Virus record (IMG/VR): IMGVR_UViG_3300025759_000479
Coordinates: 1-29,331 of that record
Length of the DNA stretch: 29,331 bases
Source of the DNA: a virus
Strand: one strand, 5' to 3'
The position numbers were made by a program, and so were the translations under genes. Each line of letters begins with the position of its first letter. Positions within the stretch are counted from its first letter, which is position 1. The notes under the pieces were generated by a model that was not told the origin of the DNA, did not search any database, and saw nothing but the letters and a program-made list of their open reading frames with translations. Positions 26,826 through 29,331 of this stretch are shown here, piece by piece.

Positions 26826-28412
26826 TTATTCTCCTTGTGCTTGTGCAACAGCAGCAGTAGCAGCTTCTTGTGCCATTTCTGGATTAGCTTCAGCAGCTTG
26901 CTCTGCCATAGCCATCATTTGTTGTTGCATCATCATTCGCTCTATTTTAGTATTTAAAATGCGCCCAGGGATATTTAAGTGTTCTGCAATGAAATCCATC
27001 ATCTCGTCAACCTTAAGAACAGTCATACCTTGTTGCCCTGATGCTTGTGCAATTTGTGCAAATTTTAATACATTTTCTACATCTTCCATTGATTGTGCTT
27101 GTGCAAGTGGCGATACAGGTTGTATTTTAATTTCAAGACCATTAACTTTAAGTGGTAAGTTTATTAAACCTTTTTGATCCATAACTTGTAATATCTTAGT
27201 TACAACTGGAATCATAGTTTCGTTAATAAGACGCCCAAAAGCAGAACCTAAGTTTTGAGCAAGCTCTTTCATTCGCTCAACTACTTCTGTTGCAGAGCGA
27301 GCTGACATATTATCTGGCGGCAATGATTCGTCAAGTAAAATACGTTTAATATTCATACGAAGATCATTCATAATAAGTTGTGATACATTAAAATCGCCTG
27401 ATCTTGGTAATGCTTTTAAAGACTCACCTTGTGGCCCGCCATTGCGCGCTACAGGGATAATTGCTCCTGGCATAATTTTAACGGTATTAGGATTAAGAAC
27501 ACCATCATCGGCAGCGGTATAAACGCCAGAAATAGATAATGACGCATTTTTTAATACTAACTCAATCGTTTTATTAAGTGTTTTAATATCTGGTAATGCA
27601 GTAATCAGCGGGCCTCTGCCATAAATCTCACCAGCCACTTTAGCATAACGTGATACTACCCAAGGGCTAATCTCTGAACGTCTATAAACTAATTCTGTTT
27701 TACTTTCTTTGTGTATTAAATGATAACAAAAATCACCACGTTTAGGATCAAGAATTGTAGCCTCGATGAGCTCAACATCTTCTGTAGGTTTTTGATCAAT
27801 TTTATCTTGCAATTCTTTAGGTATTTTAGCGTCTGGCCATTGACGCTGTATTGATTCGCCTTTAATACGAACACGTCTATAAACATTATCTACCTGACCA
27901 TCAGCACCTTCTTCAAAAGCAACCAGGTATTGAGGAACTGGAATAAAGTTAATAGGATTGACATCATCACCTGGTTGCACCATCATAACGGCTGTGCCCA
28001 CACATAAATCAAGCAAGAACTCACCAATAGCAATATCAAAGTTAGATTGCTTAAGCGTTGAAAATAATTTATTAGAATATACATCAAGCGCTCTTTGAGC
28101 TTCTTGTTTTCTATCCATAGGAATGTCTGTGCCTGGCTCAAGTCTGCACCAATTTCTTTGTGGAGGGAAAATGCCAGACTGCATGCGGTTAGCAAATCGT
28201 TGTGTAGAATTGATTGCAGTTGAATCAAATACGCGATTCATTTTCTTTTGACCGCCTACCCCGCCTTCCCAATAACCATCATATAAATTACGCTGAGGCA
28301 ACGCAAACTCATATGCTTCTTCATATAAATTTCTAAAATCTTCTTTTTTTCTTAAAGCTGTCTCATGTCTTTTTAAAACATCTTGAGCTGATAATCTCAT
28401 CATGGCTACCAT
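26826..28412 (-). CDS. Portal (head-tail connector) protein
   Basis: This 528-residue protein starts at ATG 28412, overlapping the previous stop (TAATG). The N-terminus MMRLSAQDVLKRHETALRKK, then FRNLYEEAYEFALPQRNLYD and QRFANRMQSGIFPPQRNWCR, is characteristic of podoviral head-tail connectors, here near the usual length. The dodecameric portal is where DNA enters and leaves the capsid. The C-terminal part has Gln/Met-rich helices (RMMMQQQMMAMAEQAAEANP) typical of the barrel or tail of such portals. In-frame ATG codons three and four codons in are alternative starts. Confidence 0.9.
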   Translation of the reverse strand: MVAMMRLSAQDVLKRHETALRKKEDFRNLYEEAYEFALPQRNLYDGYWEGGVGGQKKMNRVFDSTAINSTQRFANRMQSGIFPPQRNWCRLEPGTDIPMDRKQEAQRALDVYSNKLFSTLKQSNFDIAIGEFLLDLCVGTAVMMVQPGDDVNPINFIPVPQYLVAFEEGADGQVDNVYRRVRIKGESIQRQWPDAKIPKELQDKIDQKPTEDVELIEATILDPKRGDFCYHLIHKESKTELVYRRSEISPWVVSRYAKVAGEIYGRGPLITALPDIKTLNKTIELVLKNASLSISGVYTAADDGVLNPNTVKIMPGAIIPVARNGGPQGESLKALPRSGDFNVSQLIMNDLRMNIKRILLDESLPPDNMSARSATEVVERMKELAQNLGSAFGRLINETMIPVVTKILQVMDQKGLINLPLKVNGLEIKIQPVSPLAQAQSMEDVENVLKFAQIAQASGQQGMTVLKVDEMMDFIAEHLNIPGRILNTKIERMMMQQQMMAMAEQAAEANPEMAQEAATAAVAQAQGE

Positions 28413-29140
28413 TAGATTTCCCCGTAACTAAATAAATTTTGTTTATAGATGCCAGCATCTTTTGATAAAGGCTTAGGTTTAACTTTTGTTTTTGGAAACA
28501 CATTTTTATTAGCTCGTGTGTGTGAAGTCCAATTGTCAATATAAATTTTAGCTGATTTTTGATTTCCATCTTTAAAATCCACAATTTCACCCGCTAAATA
28601 TTTACTTAAATTTGTAGCGCCACTATTGTGCCCAAACGCTAAATACCCCATTTGCCCAACAAGGTTAGTGTTCATAAATTTTTCTTTACCTTTTTGCCTT
28701 AAATATTCACTATTGCCTGTCATAAATCTATAGTTGCTAATTGTAAATCCAGCAAATAATTGTTCTTGTAATAAATGATCATTTAAAAAGGCCTCTCTTG
28801 CTTTAGATGTATGTCCTGGATTTTTAATGCCAAAATTTCTTGCGCCAGATTCTTTAGCATCAGCCCCTAATTGGTAACGACCATCATAAGCATTATTGCT
28901 ACCGCCTTGTTTTTTATAATAAGGTGCATACCTTGCATATTCTGTTTCAAACTTATTGCCTTGAGATTCACGATAGGCAATCGAATTACGATACAAATCC
29001 CATTGAGCTTTGTTTAAACCAAGGTTTTCTTCGACAAACTTATAAACATCACCCATGCCTTCCATTGTTTTTGTGTCATTTTTTTCCATTGTAAATCCTG
29101 TGAACAGTATATAAATTAATAGGGCCAAAATAAATTTCAT
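28412..29140 (-). CDS. Membrane-anchored transglycosylase/lysozyme-like protein
   Basis: This 242-residue protein begins MKFILALLIYILFTGFTMEK, a signal or anchor sequence. The following domain has YRNSIAYRESQGNKFE, then YDGRYQLGADAKESGARNFG and YLAFGHNSGATNLSKYL. An active-site-like Glu in the RES motif followed by a GxYQ-type element resembles lysozyme or lytic transglycosylase domains. It may be a signal-anchor endolysin used at lysis, or a virion-linked enzyme opening the wall at entry. The gene comes just before the portal, not in the lysis cluster 20 kb away. Catalysis is inferred, not proven. The N-terminus is preceded by a weak GGAA. Confidence 0.6.
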   Translation of the reverse strand: MKFILALLIYILFTGFTMEKNDTKTMEGMGDVYKFVEENLGLNKAQWDLYRNSIAYRESQGNKFETEYARYAPYYKKQGGSNNAYDGRYQLGADAKESGARNFGIKNPGHTSKAREAFLNDHLLQEQLFAGFTISNYRFMTGNSEYLRQKGKEKFMNTNLVGQMGYLAFGHNSGATNLSKYLAGEIVDFKDGNQKSAKIYIDNWTSHTRANKNVFPKTKVKPKPLSKDAGIYKQNLFSYGEI

Positions 29141-29143
29141 GCA

Positions 29144-29331
29144 TTATTCATTCCAACTTAATATAATCTCAGCAGCATGAGCATTGTTCTGAGTATCTGC
29201 ATTGGTTAATCTAAACAAGTAAGTCGTGAGTCCTTTTAATATTAAATTGTTACCACCAGCCTCACCTCCACCGCCTTTTTTACCAAGACCCCCTGTTAAA
29301 ATTTCTTGCAATACTAAGGTTCCTAATGAAG
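29144..29331 (-). CDS. C-terminal end of a beta-rich small protein (partial)
   Basis: A minus-strand frame is open from the window edge (29331) to a stop at 29144-29146, about 62 residues of the C-terminus. It has the Gly-rich segment GGLGKKGGGGEAGGNN, then a strand pair LILKGLTTYLFRLTNAD and the end NNAHAAEIILSWNE. The final pattern, a strand with LFRLTN and an end strand with a Trp, resembles small beta-sandwich virion proteins, but the fold cannot be settled from the fragment. It is 3 bases before the lysozyme-like gene and in the same operon, so it is probably a virion component. Confidence 0.6.
   Translation of the reverse strand, partial: SLGTLVLQEILTGGLGKKGGGGEAGGNNLILKGLTTYLFRLTNADTQNNAHAAEIILSWNE

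Overview
This window is a segment of a tailed double-stranded DNA bacteriophage genome with a short-tailed, T7-like (podovirus) virion. The evidence is a head-tail connector/portal, scaffold, coat, gp11-like adaptor, gp12-like nozzle, three to four large internal ejection proteins and a fibre with a T7-type N-terminal anchor, in that order on one strand. I see no tRNA, rRNA, insertion sequence, CRISPR array, integrase, terminase, polymerase or phage RNA polymerase. Replication and packaging genes must lie outside the window. The DNA is AT-rich. Ribosome-binding sites are of ordinary bacterial type (GGAGG/AAGGAG), which fits a proteobacterial host, but host and phage genus cannot be named from the sequence.

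Left, rightward-transcribed arm (about 391-6875). A partial winged-helix replication-initiator-like gene (1-390) points out of the window on the minus strand. Divergently from it run two blocks of small early genes, 486-1816 and 2083-4069, separated by a strong intrinsic terminator and a 266-base gene-free region. That region holds CCTTACC repeats, a cluster of GATC sites and a promoter overlapped by a perfect 7-7-7 palindrome. The second block continues into a recombination module: a YqaJ/lambda-exonuclease-like nuclease (4059-5015), an ERF-type single-strand annealing protein (5015-5416), two unrecognised proteins, and a PD-(D/E)XK nuclease (6022-6525). Together the exonuclease and annealing protein form a two-component recombination system.

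Right, leftward-transcribed arm (29331 down to 6967). Reading in the direction of transcription: a partial virion gene, a membrane-anchored transglycosylase/lysozyme-like protein, portal, Bbp19-like small protein, scaffold, major capsid protein, small head protein, tail adaptor, tail nozzle, four ejection (internal virion) proteins, one with a ParB-like domain, a 1379-residue fibre with about 40 short beta-repeats and a self-cleaving S74 chaperone, small fibre-proximal proteins, a cluster of small membrane proteins (probable holin/lysis region), a complete calcineurin-like metallophosphoesterase and two small proteins. The two arms converge at about 6876-6966, which holds several hairpins.

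The most striking observation is at the end of the ERF gene. An in-frame A-AAA-AAG slippery heptamer (5398-5404) is followed after 5 bases by a perfect GC-rich hairpin containing the ERF stop codon. The -1 frame is open through the next 'gene'. This is the classic layout of programmed -1 ribosomal frameshifting and would make a 219-residue ERF fusion from a 133-residue short form. A second in-frame A-AAA-AAG lies at the end of the gene before the PD-(D/E)XK nuclease and also leads into the next frame. Seven or more gene junctions use a one-base TAATG stop/start overlap, so translational coupling is common.
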